A DNA stretch of 17,204 bases from Sediminicola sp047612485 (GCA_047612485.1 JBLGAT010000057.1:1-17204); one strand, 5' to 3'. Counted from the first letter of the stretch, positions 1 through 8,778 are shown. The notes: generated by a model not told the origin, from the sequence alone. Translations and numbers: made by a program.

Positions 1-2238
1 TATATGGTAGGCCATCAGGATGGTACCTTTCCTGAAATTGGATGGCATATTAAAGGGGAAATGGGAGGTGTTTGGGATCATCCAATTAAATTGATGGATG
101 GCTTTCATGTGGAACTATTTTGGGAAAATGAGGCTCATGCCCTAGAAAATGCCCTAACCTTTGTTAATTACCCTTTTGCCAATAGGCATAGCTATTCGCT
201 TCCAAACAAGAATCTGGAAGTTGATAGATGGCAGTTTGTTCCGGATGATAAGGAAGGGATAAACATTCAATATGTCCTTAAAAACACTTCAGATAAACCC
301 CAAGACATAAAACTTAAATTTACAGGCAGCACAGATCTACGCCCAACTTGGTTGGGGGAACGAACTCAAATGATAGATGGAGTGGATAAGGCGGACTTTG
401 ACTCCAAGTTGGACGTTTGGATGGCAAAGGACGGGAATAATCCATGGAATGTAATTTTTGGTGCAGATAAAAAATCTGTTGATCACCAAGAGGCAGAGTA
501 TAATTATGGTGGGAAAGGAACGTCCGCTTCCTTGATGTATTCTGTAAACATCCCAAGCAAAGGGGAATGGGTAATTACATTTGCGGTTGCAGGGTCCTAC
601 ATATCCAAAGATGCCGCCATACAGAACTATAGGGAAATCAAAGCAAATCCAAACGAAGACTTGAATCGTAAAAAGCTGCGCTACCTAAAATTGGCAAATA
701 ATTCCAAACTGACCATTCCGGATAAAAACGTACAGCAAACCTTTGAATGGTTGAAATACAATTCAGATTGGCTGGTAAGAACAGTGCCAGAAATTGGAAC
801 TGGCATAACCGCTGGTATTCCAGATTATCCATGGTGGTTTGGTGTAGACAGCGAATATGCATTAAAGGGCTATATGGCGATTGGACAGTCTGAGGTAGTG
901 GAAAAGACCATTAAATTATTGGATAGCATGTCCAATGTGGTCAATGGAAATGGTCGGATCATTCATGAAATGTCTACCAATGGTGCGGTGTTCAACAAGG
1001 GCAATATCAATGAAACTCCACAGTTTGCTTCCTTGGTTTGGGAAACCTACTTATGGAATGGGGATACAGAGTTCTTAAAAAAATACTTCCCTACCATCAA
1101 AAAAGGATTGCGATGGTTGATGGAAGGGAACGATGCTAATAAAAATCTATTTCCCGATGGATTTGGGATGATGGAAATACATGGGATGGACAGCGAAATG
1201 ATAGATGTGGCCGCCTATACCCAAAGAGCTTTTGCAGATGCCTCAAAAATAGCTAAAGAACTTGGCGATGAAACATCGGCTAGTTCCTATGGAAAATTGG
1301 CAACGACCTTAAAGGATAAAATCAACAAGGAATTTTGGTCCGAGACCTTTAACTCCTATGCTGATTTTATAGGGACCGATCAGCAGGCCTTGAGATTGAT
1401 AGATGATGCTATTGTAAGGGCGGATACATTGAATAAACCTTGGGCCGTTCAGGAACTTCAGAAAACCAGGGTATCTATTTTAAAACATCCTTCAAAAACA
1501 CCAAGACCATTTGTCCTGCACCACAACTGGGTGGTGAACACCCCTATGGAAATGAAGATTGCAGATGGCCAAAAGGCTATTGCAGCACTGCAAACAGCCG
1601 AAAAATATGTAAATCCATTTGGAGTTTTTGTCACTGGAATTGATCGGGATGCATCTGCCGGATCGGATGAAGGTTCTTTTAAGGGGAGTAAAGTTTTTTC
1701 ATATACCGGGGCCGTGATGACATTGCCCACTGGCGTACAGGCCATTGCGGAAAATAATTATGGCAATCCCGATAAGGCTTTAAATTATCTAAAAAGAATG
1801 TCAAGAACTTTTAGCTATGCCCTTCCTGGTAGTATGTACGAGGTTTCTCCAGATTATGGGATGATCGCCCAGGCATGGAATATTTATGGCTTCGCGATCC
1901 CCATTATCCACCAATTTTTCGGTATCCACCCCTATGCGGCACAAAAAAAGGTGACCATTGAACTACAAATGCCTGAAGCCTGGAAGGAAGCAGCATTGGA
2001 AGATGTTATAATTGCCAACAATAAAATTTCCATCTTCTATAAAAAATCCAATGGCCGTATTGCACTTAAAGTACTTCAGCAGAATCCGGAATGGACGGTA
2101 CATATCATTTTTCCAAGTAGTAGGGGCAAAGAACAATATAAGATCATTAAAAGTCCAACAGCGATCAATTCCGTTAACGACCACTTTGAAATTAGTTCCA
2201 AGCAGGTTTCGACTGAACTTTTGATTTCCTATGAATAA
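1..2238 (+). CDS. Glycogen-debranching-like six-hairpin glycoside hydrolase, 5' end outside window
   Basis: The reading frame is open from base 1 to the TAA at 2236-2238, so the visible 745 residues are the C-terminal part of a larger protein; the ATG at base 4 is probably internal. Residues roughly 1-210 look like an N-terminal beta-sandwich domain. From about 230 onward the sequence resembles the (alpha/alpha)6 barrel of amylo-alpha-1,6-glucosidase and related debranching enzymes. Visible blocks are PDYPWWFGVDSEYALKGY (near 270-290), an aromatic and acidic segment MEIHGMDSEMIDVAAYTQRAF (near 390-410), GSDEGSFKG (near 555), and LPGSMYE followed by AQAWNIYGF (near 607-635). The last part is the usual closing signature of this fold, followed by a short beta-rich tail. 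The likely role is hydrolysis of alpha-glucosidic bonds in glycogen- or starch-like glucan. The precise linkage, the substrate and whether the protein is exported cannot be judged without the N terminus. GH63-type glucosidase is the main alternative. No other sugar-degradation gene lies next to it. Confidence 0.62.
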   Translation, partial: YMVGHQDGTFPEIGWHIKGEMGGVWDHPIKLMDGFHVELFWENEAHALENALTFVNYPFANRHSYSLPNKNLEVDRWQFVPDDKEGINIQYVLKNTSDKPQDIKLKFTGSTDLRPTWLGERTQMIDGVDKADFDSKLDVWMAKDGNNPWNVIFGADKKSVDHQEAEYNYGGKGTSASLMYSVNIPSKGEWVITFAVAGSYISKDAAIQNYREIKANPNEDLNRKKLRYLKLANNSKLTIPDKNVQQTFEWLKYNSDWLVRTVPEIGTGITAGIPDYPWWFGVDSEYALKGYMAIGQSEVVEKTIKLLDSMSNVVNGNGRIIHEMSTNGAVFNKGNINETPQFASLVWETYLWNGDTEFLKKYFPTIKKGLRWLMEGNDANKNLFPDGFGMMEIHGMDSEMIDVAAYTQRAFADASKIAKELGDETSASSYGKLATTLKDKINKEFWSETFNSYADFIGTDQQALRLIDDAIVRADTLNKPWAVQELQKTRVSILKHPSKTPRPFVLHHNWVVNTPMEMKIADGQKAIAALQTAEKYVNPFGVFVTGIDRDASAGSDEGSFKGSKVFSYTGAVMTLPTGVQAIAENNYGNPDKALNYLKRMSRTFSYALPGSMYEVSPDYGMIAQAWNIYGFAIPIIHQFFGIHPYAAQKKVTIELQMPEAWKEAALEDVIIANNKISIFYKKSNGRIALKVLQQNPEWTVHIIFPSSRGKEQYKIIKSPTAINSVNDHFEISSKQVSTELLISYE

Positions 2239-2414
2239 ATACAACCCAAAAGTAAGGGAATCGGATTTTATTCGTCCAAGTAGTTTCATGTTCTTTTAAT
2301 TTTTTCCCTTCCTATTTATTTGATTACCAACGCATTTACAGTGTCTCCCAGACGATAAGGCTAAAATCTTATACTTAGCGCTATTTTCATTGAGATGCCC
2401 CATTATTTCTATGC

Positions 2415-2428
2415 TAAAGAGCTCTTTA
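2415..2428. repeat. 14-base perfect palindrome TAAAGAGCTCTTTA
   Basis: The sequence is its own reverse complement over 14 bases, with a SacI-like GAGCTC core. It lies about 85 bases before the candidate -7 element of the transporter. A dimeric repressor or activator site is possible, but palindromes of this length also occur by chance and no second copy was found. Confidence 0.3.
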
Positions 2429-2456
2429 ACTTCAATATTTCGTTATAAATCAAGGG

Positions 2457-2474
2457 TATTTAGTGACATAAATA
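2457..2474. repeat. Six-pair A/T hairpin
   Basis: TATTTA and TAAATA flank a six-base loop (GTGACA). The arms are only A/T pairs, so an RNA hairpin would be weak. The position, about 40 bases before the candidate -7 element, would suit a protein-binding site better than a terminator. Confidence 0.25.
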
Positions 2475-2511
2475 GGGTAAGAAAGCATAGGGGACAGGAA
2501 AAGGACGATTG

Positions 2512-2519
2512 TAATTTTG
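2512..2519 (+). promoter_or_regulatory. Candidate Bacteroidota -7 element for the MFS gene
   Basis: TAATTTTG matches the TAnnTTTG consensus of the primary sigma factor in Bacteroidota. It lies about 80 bases before the ATG at 2599. No TTTG or TTG -33 partner is visible at the usual spacing, so this is a weak call. Confidence 0.3.
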
Positions 2520-2598
2520 TTCTGTTGGATTGGGCGTATCCTTTTAAAAGTTGAAAGAAAGAAAAGCGTTAAATTTTTTACCCTTAGAAATAATATAT

Positions 2599-3804
2599 AT
2601 GAATATAAAAACATCAAATAAAAAAGCCTTGATCGCGTTGGCAATAGGTGGTTTCGGCATAGGGATGACAGAGTTTGTCATCATGGGTATTTTACCCGAT
2701 GTGGCAAATGCCCTGAATATAACTATTCCCCAAGCAGGTCATTTTATTGCGGCCTATGCTTTGGGGGTTGTGGTTGGGGCTCCCTTATTTACTAGTATAG
2801 GAGGGAGATGGCCCGCACATAAAGTGTTATTGACATTAATGCTTTGGTTCACTGTCTTTAACACATTATCAGCATTTTCAGACAGTTATGGCATGTTATT
2901 GGTATCCAGATTTTTATCAGGATTACCACATGGCGCCTTTTTTGGAATAGGGGCCGTAGTTGCTGGGAAACTGGCCAAACCCGGGAAAACTGCTTCTGCA
3001 ATTGCAACTATGTTCGCCGGTCTGACCATCGCAAATGTAATAGGAGTACCCATCGGGACGTATTTCGGACACCATTTTGATTGGAGTGTTTCCTTTTTAT
3101 TGGTGGGCGTGGTAGGTATTTTGGCCATGTTGAGCGTTTACTTTTGGATGCCAGAACTATCCAAATCCTCCACAAGAGGATTTAAAAAGGATATAAAGGT
3201 CTTTAAGCGTTCTGAACTTTGGGTCCTGATACTCCTTACTACCATTGGGACAGGGGGCTTTTTTGCTTGGTACAGCTATATTGCACCCCTGATCACTAAA
3301 GTATCTGGATATCCAGAGAGCATGGTAGGTTATGCTATGATCATTGCCGGTTTGGGGATGGTTGTCGGGAATTTCCTTGGGGCTAAATTGACTGAAAAAT
3401 TAGCACCCATGAAGGCCATTATTGTCAGTTTGTCCTTAATGGTCACCGTGCTGGTGGTGAATACCTTTGTTGCCCATAATCCAATCGCAATATTGGTTTT
3501 GACATTCTTTATAGGGATCATAGCTTTTAGTGTGGCCACGCCCTTACAAATGGCTATTATAAAAGCATCCAAAGGTTCTGAGATGTTGGGTTCCTCCATG
3601 AACCAGAGTGCCTTTAATATGGGAAATGCTTCCGGAGCTTATCTGGCCGGACTACCCATTGCCATGGGATACGGTTTTACATCTGCGAGTTATGTGGGTG
3701 CTGCTATGGCAGGATCGGGAATAGTAATAGCCGTGGCCATTGTTTGGAGCAAAAGGGAACAACGAACCAAAGAAGAGAAACGTAAAATAGCCTTTAACAA
3801 TTAA
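2599..3804 (+). CDS. MFS efflux transporter, DHA1/AraJ-SotB type
   Basis: This is a 401-residue inner-membrane protein with about twelve hydrophobic helices and a short charged C-terminal tail (KREQRTKEEKRK). It fits the 12-helix drug:proton antiporter-1 branch of the major facilitator superfamily, which holds arabinose, purine and drug exporters. Supporting segments are GIGMTEFVIMGILPDVA in helix 1, GVVVGAP in helix 2, GGRWPAHK in the helix 2-3 loop in place of motif A, GLPHGAFFGIG in helix 4, and ANVIGVPIGTYFGHHFDW, which resembles the antiporter motif in helix 5. The ATG at 2599 was chosen because the frame extending upstream to a TTG at 2551 adds 16 residues with no family resemblance, while MNIKTSNKK leads straight into helix 1. 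The substrate cannot be predicted. The gene appears to be monocistronic, with its own upstream region and a strong terminator. Confidence 0.88.
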   Translation: MNIKTSNKKALIALAIGGFGIGMTEFVIMGILPDVANALNITIPQAGHFIAAYALGVVVGAPLFTSIGGRWPAHKVLLTLMLWFTVFNTLSAFSDSYGMLLVSRFLSGLPHGAFFGIGAVVAGKLAKPGKTASAIATMFAGLTIANVIGVPIGTYFGHHFDWSVSFLLVGVVGILAMLSVYFWMPELSKSSTRGFKKDIKVFKRSELWVLILLTTIGTGGFFAWYSYIAPLITKVSGYPESMVGYAMIIAGLGMVVGNFLGAKLTEKLAPMKAIIVSLSLMVTVLVVNTFVAHNPIAILVLTFFIGIIAFSVATPLQMAIIKASKGSEMLGSSMNQSAFNMGNASGAYLAGLPIAMGYGFTSASYVGAAMAGSGIVIAVAIVWSKREQRTKEEKRKIAFNN

Positions 3805-3826
3805 TGGGCATTGAATATTTGGAAAC

Positions 3827-3870
3827 TAAAAAATCCTTGTCACCAATAGTAAGGAGACAAGGATTTTTTA
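3827..3870. terminator. Two-way rho-independent terminator between the MFS gene and leuB
   Basis: Perfect 15-base arms (TAAAAAATCCTTGTC at 3827-3841 and its reverse complement at 3856-3870) enclose a 14-base loop. The left arm begins with six A after the T and the right arm ends with six T before the A, so an RNA from either strand has a stem followed by a U run. It lies 22 bases after the MFS stop and 56 bases beyond the leuB stop, so it can end both convergent units. Confidence 0.9.
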
Positions 3871-3926
3871 ATGTAATTAAGTTCCGATGAAACTTACTTT
3901 TTGCCCCAAACCTAATTCTTAAAGCC

Positions 3927-4982
3927 TTAGATGTTTTTGGCCAACCAATTGCCTACTTCACTGGTTTTAAAAGATTTGCCGCCATCTGCCAAATCTTCTG
4001 TAACATAGCCTTGTTCCAAGGATTTGTTAACGGCATCACGAATGGCTTGAGCCTCTTCGGTGAGATTGAAATCATCAAACATCATAGCTGCAGATAATAC
4101 GGTGGCCAATGGATTGGCTATATCCTTCCCAGCGGCCTGGGGATATGATCCATGGATTGGTTCGTATAATCTTGTCTTGGTTCCCACGGATGCGGATGGC
4201 ATTAAACCCATGGAACCTGAAATGACAGAGGCCTCATCGGTAAGGATATCACCAAAAAGGTTTTCGGTGATCAAAACATCGTATGAGTTTGGCCACTGTA
4301 CCAAGCGCATGGCCACAGCATCCACAAATTCATAGGATACGGTCACTTCTGGGTAATCTTTTTCCATGGCTTGCACAGTTTCCCGCCATAAACGAGAAGT
4401 TTCCAGTACGTTGGCCTTGTCCACACAGCATAGTTTTTTGGAACGCGTCATGGCCAATTCAAATCCTTTTTTGGCAAGGCGTTGAACCTCATGTCTCTTA
4501 TAGGTACAGGTATCAAAGGCAGTATCACCATTGTCCAACCTTCCTCTTTCCCCGAAATAGATTCCACTGGTCAATTCCCTTAAGAATACCAGATCAGTAC
4601 CTTCAATGCGTTCCCTTTTTAAAGGGGATTTATCAATTAGGGACGGAAAGGTAAATGTGGGCCTCACATTGGCAAACAACCCCAATTTTTGGCGCATTTT
4701 AAGCAATCCTTGTTCTGGTCGTACCTTAGCGGAAGGATCGTTATCGAACCTGGGATGTCCTATGGCACCAAAAAGTACGGCATCCGCGGCCAAACAAATC
4801 TCATGGGTTTCATCCGGATAGGGCTCGCCTACGGCATCAATAGCGGCAGCACCTGTAAGGGCCGGCGTCCAATTGATTTCGTGCTTAAACTTGTCAGCTA
4901 CTGCATTACATACTTTTACGGCCTGGTCTATTACTTCTGGTCCAATTCCATCTCCTGCTAAAAGAGCGATATTTAATTTCAT
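3927..4982 (-). CDS. leuB: 3-isopropylmalate dehydrogenase
   Basis: LeuB oxidises and decarboxylates (2R,3S)-3-isopropylmalate with NAD+ to give 2-ketoisocaproate, the last step before transamination to leucine. It is a cytosolic homodimer that needs Mg2+ or Mn2+. The 351-residue protein has the normal length. Visible motifs are LLAGDGIGPEV (7-17), FLRELTSGIYFG (133-144), VDKANVL (187-193), the acidic metal site DAVAM (221-225) with FGDILTDE (243-250), and YEPIHGS...GKDIANP for NAD binding (273-291). A serine replaces the more usual glycine in ELTGGIYFG, a mild change. The ATG at 4982 was chosen over the in-frame ATG ten codons upstream because MKLNIALLAGDG is the usual family start. It is the last gene of the leu operon, 47 bases after the leuA-type gene. 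Its LeuB reaction could also serve citramalate-derived 3-methylmalate. Confidence 0.96.
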   Translation of the reverse strand: MKLNIALLAGDGIGPEVIDQAVKVCNAVADKFKHEINWTPALTGAAAIDAVGEPYPDETHEICLAADAVLFGAIGHPRFDNDPSAKVRPEQGLLKMRQKLGLFANVRPTFTFPSLIDKSPLKRERIEGTDLVFLRELTSGIYFGERGRLDNGDTAFDTCTYKRHEVQRLAKKGFELAMTRSKKLCCVDKANVLETSRLWRETVQAMEKDYPEVTVSYEFVDAVAMRLVQWPNSYDVLITENLFGDILTDEASVISGSMGLMPSASVGTKTRLYEPIHGSYPQAAGKDIANPLATVLSAAMMFDDFNLTEEAQAIRDAVNKSLEQGYVTEDLADGGKSFKTSEVGNWLAKNI

Positions 4983-5029
4983 TTGATTGTATTTTTGGTT
5001 TTTAATGCCCATATAAATTCTATAAGAAA

Positions 5030-6547
5030 TTATATGATATTCAACATTTTTTCTGTGGCTTTAATTGCTGATACGGTCTGGTCGGAATCCAGTCCTCGAG
5101 TGGTAAACTCCTTGCTGTTGTGTTCCCAAGTAATTAGGGTTTCACAAAGGGCATCGGAATTACTTCCCGGGGGAATCCTAACCGCATAATCCACCAAATT
5201 TGGCAGTATTATTTTTTTTGAGCGATATACTTTTCGAAGCGCATTCATAAAAGCATCGAACTGTCCGTCTCCATGGGCGTGCTCCTCATAGGATTCCCCA
5301 TTAATTTCCACGGCCAAGGACGTTGAAGGTTGCAATCCCTTGGAATGGGTCAGGACGTATGATTTTACAAATACTTTCTGTTGCATGGATCCACTGTCCA
5401 AAACATCTGAGATGATGTATGGCAGATCCTCCTTGGTGACCCTTTCTTTTTTATCTCCGAGCTCAATGATACGCTGGGTCACTTTTTTTAGTTCCTCATC
5501 GTTCAAGGTCAACCCCAATTCCTGCAAGTTCTTTTGAATATTGGCTTTTCCAGAGGTTTTTCCCAAAGCATATTTACGCTTTCTTCCAAAACGTTCCGGG
5601 AGCAGGTCATTGAAATAAAGGTTCTTTTTGCTATCCCCATCGGCATGAATTCCGGCCGTTTGTGTAAAAACATTGTCCCCAACGATGGGTTTGTTGGCGG
5701 GGATCCCAAAACCTGTAAAGGCCGATACCAATTTGCTGACTTTAAAAAGGGAGGGTTCTTTGATGGCTATTTCTATCTCCGGCAAAAAATCGTTTACCAC
5801 AGCTACAACACTTGCCATTGGGGCATTGCCTGCCCGTTCCCCCATGCCGTTGACGGTCAGGTGTAAACCATGACAGCCTGCTTTTATAGCTTCCATGACA
5901 TTGGCAACGCTTAAGTCATAATCGTTATGGCCATGAAAATCAAAATGCAATTTGGGGTATTTTTGAACAATCTGTGAAATAAAACTGTAGGTTTCATAAT
6001 GGGTCAAGACCCCTAAGGTATCGGGTAACATTATTCTTCTTACCGGCTGCTTGGCTAAAAATTCCAAGTACTCAAATACATATTCCGGTGAATTTCGCAT
6101 ACCATTGCTCCAGTCTTCAAGATAGACATTGGTCTCAATACCTAATTCATTGGCTTGCGCAATAGTTATTGATATTTCTGCAAAATGCTGCTCAGGTGTT
6201 TTTTTTAGTTGGTGTGTCAAATGGTTCAAAGAGCCTTTGGTCAATAGGTTCTGAACCTTTGCACCTGCGGCTTCCATCCATTTTAAAGAGACCCCATTAT
6301 CTACAAAAGTCAACACTTCAACACGGTCCAAACACCCTTTTTCAAGCGCCCATTTGGTAATTTCCTGAACCGATTGTAGTTCCCCTTCAGACACTCTTGC
6401 AGAGGCCACTTCAATTCGATCCACTTGGAGCTCTTCCAAGAGGAGTTTGGCCAACGTCAGCTTTTCAGAGACCGAAAAAGAAACCCCGGAAGTCTGTTCC
6501 CCATCCCTCAAGGTGGTATCCATTATTTCTATCTTTCTCTTTTTCAT
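5030..6547 (-). CDS. leuA: 2-isopropylmalate synthase-type acyltransferase (LeuA family, Bacteroidota second type)
   Basis: The 505-residue protein condenses acetyl-CoA with a 2-keto acid; in this operon the expected substrate is 2-ketoisovalerate, giving 2-isopropylmalate. The N-terminal TIM barrel starts with DTTLRDGEQ (10-18), holds the metal histidines in HGHND (205-209), and continues with GMGERAGNAP (234-243) and GIHADG (299-304). A linker with YALGKTSGKANIQ follows. Residues about 393-505 form the LeuA allosteric dimer domain, with HGDGQFDAF near 425 and IPPGSNSDA near 458, so leucine feedback control is likely. The ASARVSEGE stretch (48-56) and the overall form match the Bacteroidota proteins annotated only as having an alpha-isopropylmalate synthase regulatory domain. 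They differ from classical LeuA, and (R)-citramalate synthase is the main alternative. The gene lies 91 bases after leuD and 47 before leuB. The ATG at 6547 fits the family start. Confidence 0.88.
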   Translation of the reverse strand: MKKRKIEIMDTTLRDGEQTSGVSFSVSEKLTLAKLLLEELQVDRIEVASARVSEGELQSVQEITKWALEKGCLDRVEVLTFVDNGVSLKWMEAAGAKVQNLLTKGSLNHLTHQLKKTPEQHFAEISITIAQANELGIETNVYLEDWSNGMRNSPEYVFEYLEFLAKQPVRRIMLPDTLGVLTHYETYSFISQIVQKYPKLHFDFHGHNDYDLSVANVMEAIKAGCHGLHLTVNGMGERAGNAPMASVVAVVNDFLPEIEIAIKEPSLFKVSKLVSAFTGFGIPANKPIVGDNVFTQTAGIHADGDSKKNLYFNDLLPERFGRKRKYALGKTSGKANIQKNLQELGLTLNDEELKKVTQRIIELGDKKERVTKEDLPYIISDVLDSGSMQQKVFVKSYVLTHSKGLQPSTSLAVEINGESYEEHAHGDGQFDAFMNALRKVYRSKKIILPNLVDYAVRIPPGSNSDALCETLITWEHNSKEFTTRGLDSDQTVSAIKATEKMLNII

Positions 6548-6573
6548 CTAACAAGTGCTCATAAATTTCATAG

Positions 6574-6599
6574 AAACCCGATCAAAAAAACTAGGGTTT
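6574..6599. repeat. Inverted repeat in the leuD-leuA gap
   Basis: AAACCC (6574-6579) and GGGTTT (6594-6599) are six-base arms around a 14-base A-rich loop on the plus strand. On the transcribed minus strand the loop is U-rich and no U run follows the stem, so it does not look like a terminator. It may be a weak processing or stabilising hairpin within the 91-base spacer. Confidence 0.25.
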
Positions 6600-6638
6600 A
6601 TCTTGATTGGGCCTGTGCTTTTTGGGTTTTTTATGGGA

Positions 6639-7235
6639 TTACAATGGCAGGTCCTGTGAAAATTCTGTAATTTCTTCCTTCATGTTCAACAGGTAATCAA
6701 TATCGTCAAAGCCGTTCAGCATATTATCTTTTTTGTAGACATTGATATCAAAAGACTCTTTTTCGCCTGTAGCTAGGATGGTGATAGCCTGCTCCTTTAA
6801 ATTGATTTCCAGTTCTGATTTAGGATCTGCTTCAATGGAAGCATATATTTTTTCTAAAAACTCTGCACTTACCTGAACGGGAAGAACTCCTACGTTCAAA
6901 CAATTGTTCCTGAAAATATCAGCAAAAAAACTGGAAACTACGCAACGGAATCCATAATCATGGACAGACCATGCTGCATGCTCCCTTGAAGAACCAGAGC
7001 CAAAGTTTTTACCTCCTACCAGAATTTTTCCACTGTATTTAGATTGATTTAGTACAAAATCCTCTTTAGGGGATCCATCGGGGTTGTACCTCCAATCCCT
7101 AAAAAGATTGTCCCCGAAACCTACACGTTCTGTAGCCTTTAAAAACCGAGCGGGTATAATTTGATCGGTATCCACATTTTCAATAGGAAGTGGAACCGCA
7201 CTACTTTTTAGTATTTCGAATTTATCGTATGCCAT
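6639..7235 (-). CDS. leuD: 3-isopropylmalate dehydratase small subunit
   Basis: LeuD is the swivel-domain subunit that pairs with LeuC to isomerise 2-isopropylmalate to 3-isopropylmalate in the cytosol. The 198-residue length is normal. Visible features are NVDTDQIIPARFLK near residues 20-33, the substrate-binding loop GSGSSREHAAW (79-89), and the closing segment with FRNNCLNVGVLPV near 125-140. The start MAYDKFEILKS is typical of flavobacterial LeuD. The gene begins 48 bases after leuC, and the 91-base gap to the leuA-type gene is the longest within the operon. LeuCD enzymes of this kind can also process citramalate, which is relevant to how the neighbouring synthase is interpreted. Confidence 0.96.
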   Translation of the reverse strand: MAYDKFEILKSSAVPLPIENVDTDQIIPARFLKATERVGFGDNLFRDWRYNPDGSPKEDFVLNQSKYSGKILVGGKNFGSGSSREHAAWSVHDYGFRCVVSSFFADIFRNNCLNVGVLPVQVSAEFLEKIYASIEADPKSELEINLKEQAITILATGEKESFDINVYKKDNMLNGFDDIDYLLNMKEEITEFSQDLPL

Positions 7236-7283
7236 TTTGTGTTCTTTTTTTGTTGACCGATGCGGCCCAAATTTGTATGCGGG

Positions 7284-8696
7284 TTAGACGGCTTCTACTT
7301 TTTCCATTAAAATTCGTGGATCTGTCACCTTGCCGGTTACGGCGGCAGCGGCAGCTACTAGGGGGCTGGCCAATAAGGTTCTGGAACCTGGGCCCTGTCT
7401 CCCTTCAAAATTCCTATTGGAGGTACTCACCGCATATTTTCCGGCAGGCACCTTGTCGTCATTCATGGCCAGGCAAGCAGAACACCCTGGTTCACGAAGC
7501 TCAAATCCAGCTTCGTTTAGGATATCCAAAATACCTTCCTCTTTAATGGCCGATTCTACCTTATGTGATCCTGGAACCAACCAAGCGGTAACATTCGGTG
7601 CTTTTTTTCTCCCTTTTACAATAGAGGCGAAAGCCCTGAAATCTTCAATCCTACCATTGGTACAACTTCCCAAAAAAACGAAATCTATAGGTTTCCCGAT
7701 CATAGAATCCCCTTCCCCAAAGGCCATATACTTCAAGGATTTTTTGTAGGTAGCTACCCCTCCCTCAACAGCTTCGGCATTGGGAATATCATGGGAAATG
7801 CCAATTCCCATACCAGGGTTGGTACCATAAGTGATCATAGGCTCAATATCGGTACCGTTGAAGGTCACTTCCTTGTCAAAGGCAGCACCCTCGTCGGTTT
7901 TTAATGTTTTCCAATAGGCCATGGCCTTATCCCAAGCCTTACCTTCAGGTGTAAACTCACGACCTTTGACATAGTCAATCGTTTTTTCATCTGGCGCGAT
8001 CATCCCACCACGGGCACCCATTTCTATACTAAGGTTACAGACGGTCATTCGACCCTCCATACTCATATTTTTAAATACATCCCCGGCGTATTCTACAAAG
8101 TATCCCGTAGCACCGGATGTGGTTAATTGAGAGATAATATAAAGGGCCACATCTTTTGGAGTTACCCCAAAGTTCAAATCACCTTTAACATTGATCCGCA
8201 TGCTTTTGGGCTTGGTCTGCATAATACATTGTGTGGCCAAAACCATTTCAACTTCGGAAGTTCCGATTCCGAATGCGATGGCACCAAAGGCGCCATGGGT
8301 AGAGGTATGTGAATCTCCACAAACTATGGTAGCACCAGGTTGGGTAATCCCATATTCAGGGCCTATTACGTGAACAATACCGTTTTTCTCATGTCCCAAG
8401 CCCCAATAGCTAATCCCATGCTCTTTGGAGTTTTCCTCCAGAGCTCTTAACTGATTCGCCGATAAGGGATCCGCTACAGGTAAATGTTGGTTGATGGTTG
8501 GCGTGTTGTGATCTGCGGTTGCAAAGGTGCGTTCTGGATGTTTTACTCCAATCCCTCTACTTTTTAAACCCAAAAAAGCGACCGGACTGGTAACTTCATG
8601 TATCATATGACGGTCTATGAACAATACATCTGGACCATTTTCAATTTTACGTACTACATGGGAATCCCATACTTTGTCAAATAATGTCTTTTTCAT
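7284..8696 (-). CDS. leuC: 3-isopropylmalate dehydratase large subunit
   Basis: LeuC is the aconitase-family catalytic subunit that carries the [4Fe-4S] cluster and works with LeuD. The 470-residue protein has normal length. The three cluster cysteines are visible as C345 in FLGSCTNGR, and C405 and C408 in PGCSACLAMN. Other family blocks are ADHNTPT (61-67), GDSHTSTHGAFGAIAFGIG (127-145) and EGRQGPGSRTLLASP near the C terminus. The ATG at 8696 starts MKKTLFDKVWDSHVV, the usual N terminus. It is the first gene of the minus-strand leu operon, with 275 bases of non-coding DNA before it that contain a candidate promoter. A stop codon at 7284-7286 leaves 48 bases before leuD. Confidence 0.97.
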   Translation of the reverse strand: MKKTLFDKVWDSHVVRKIENGPDVLFIDRHMIHEVTSPVAFLGLKSRGIGVKHPERTFATADHNTPTINQHLPVADPLSANQLRALEENSKEHGISYWGLGHEKNGIVHVIGPEYGITQPGATIVCGDSHTSTHGAFGAIAFGIGTSEVEMVLATQCIMQTKPKSMRINVKGDLNFGVTPKDVALYIISQLTTSGATGYFVEYAGDVFKNMSMEGRMTVCNLSIEMGARGGMIAPDEKTIDYVKGREFTPEGKAWDKAMAYWKTLKTDEGAAFDKEVTFNGTDIEPMITYGTNPGMGIGISHDIPNAEAVEGGVATYKKSLKYMAFGEGDSMIGKPIDFVFLGSCTNGRIEDFRAFASIVKGRKKAPNVTAWLVPGSHKVESAIKEEGILDILNEAGFELREPGCSACLAMNDDKVPAGKYAVSTSNRNFEGRQGPGSRTLLASPLVAAAAAVTGKVTDPRILMEKVEAV

Positions 8697-8743
8697 TTTC
8701 TAAACTAAATTTTCAACTAAATAATGGATAAATTGGACAAAAG

Positions 8744-8757
8744 ATCTATTTGTAGAT
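8744..8757. repeat. Small hairpin in the predicted leuC leader
   Basis: ATCTA and TAGAT flank a four-base loop, giving a perfect five-pair stem about 48 bases before the leuC ATG and just downstream of the candidate -7 element. It is too short for a terminator. No leucine-rich leader peptide or T-box-like structure was found beside it. Confidence 0.25.
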
Positions 8758-8778
8758 GGTATGCCTTCCAAAAGAAAT

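Larger units (their letters stand above)
2239..2598. other. Non-coding stretch upstream of the MFS gene
   Basis: These 360 bases lie between the stop of the debranching-like gene and the chosen ATG of the transporter. No convincing coding frame is present; the short minus-strand frame over 2450-2644 overlaps the transporter start and has no family resemblance. The stretch contains a 14-base perfect palindrome at 2415-2428, a six-pair A/T hairpin at 2457-2474 and a candidate -7 element at 2512-2519, each listed separately. No strong terminator was seen for the upstream gene; the best inverted repeat near its end (7 bases at 2254-2260 and 2304-2310) has a 43-base loop. Confidence 0.6.

Noticed and set aside
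2551..2598. TTG start extending the MFS protein by 16 residues
   Set aside because: The extra residues have no family resemblance and the region is AT-rich leader; the ATG at 2599 sits right before helix 1.
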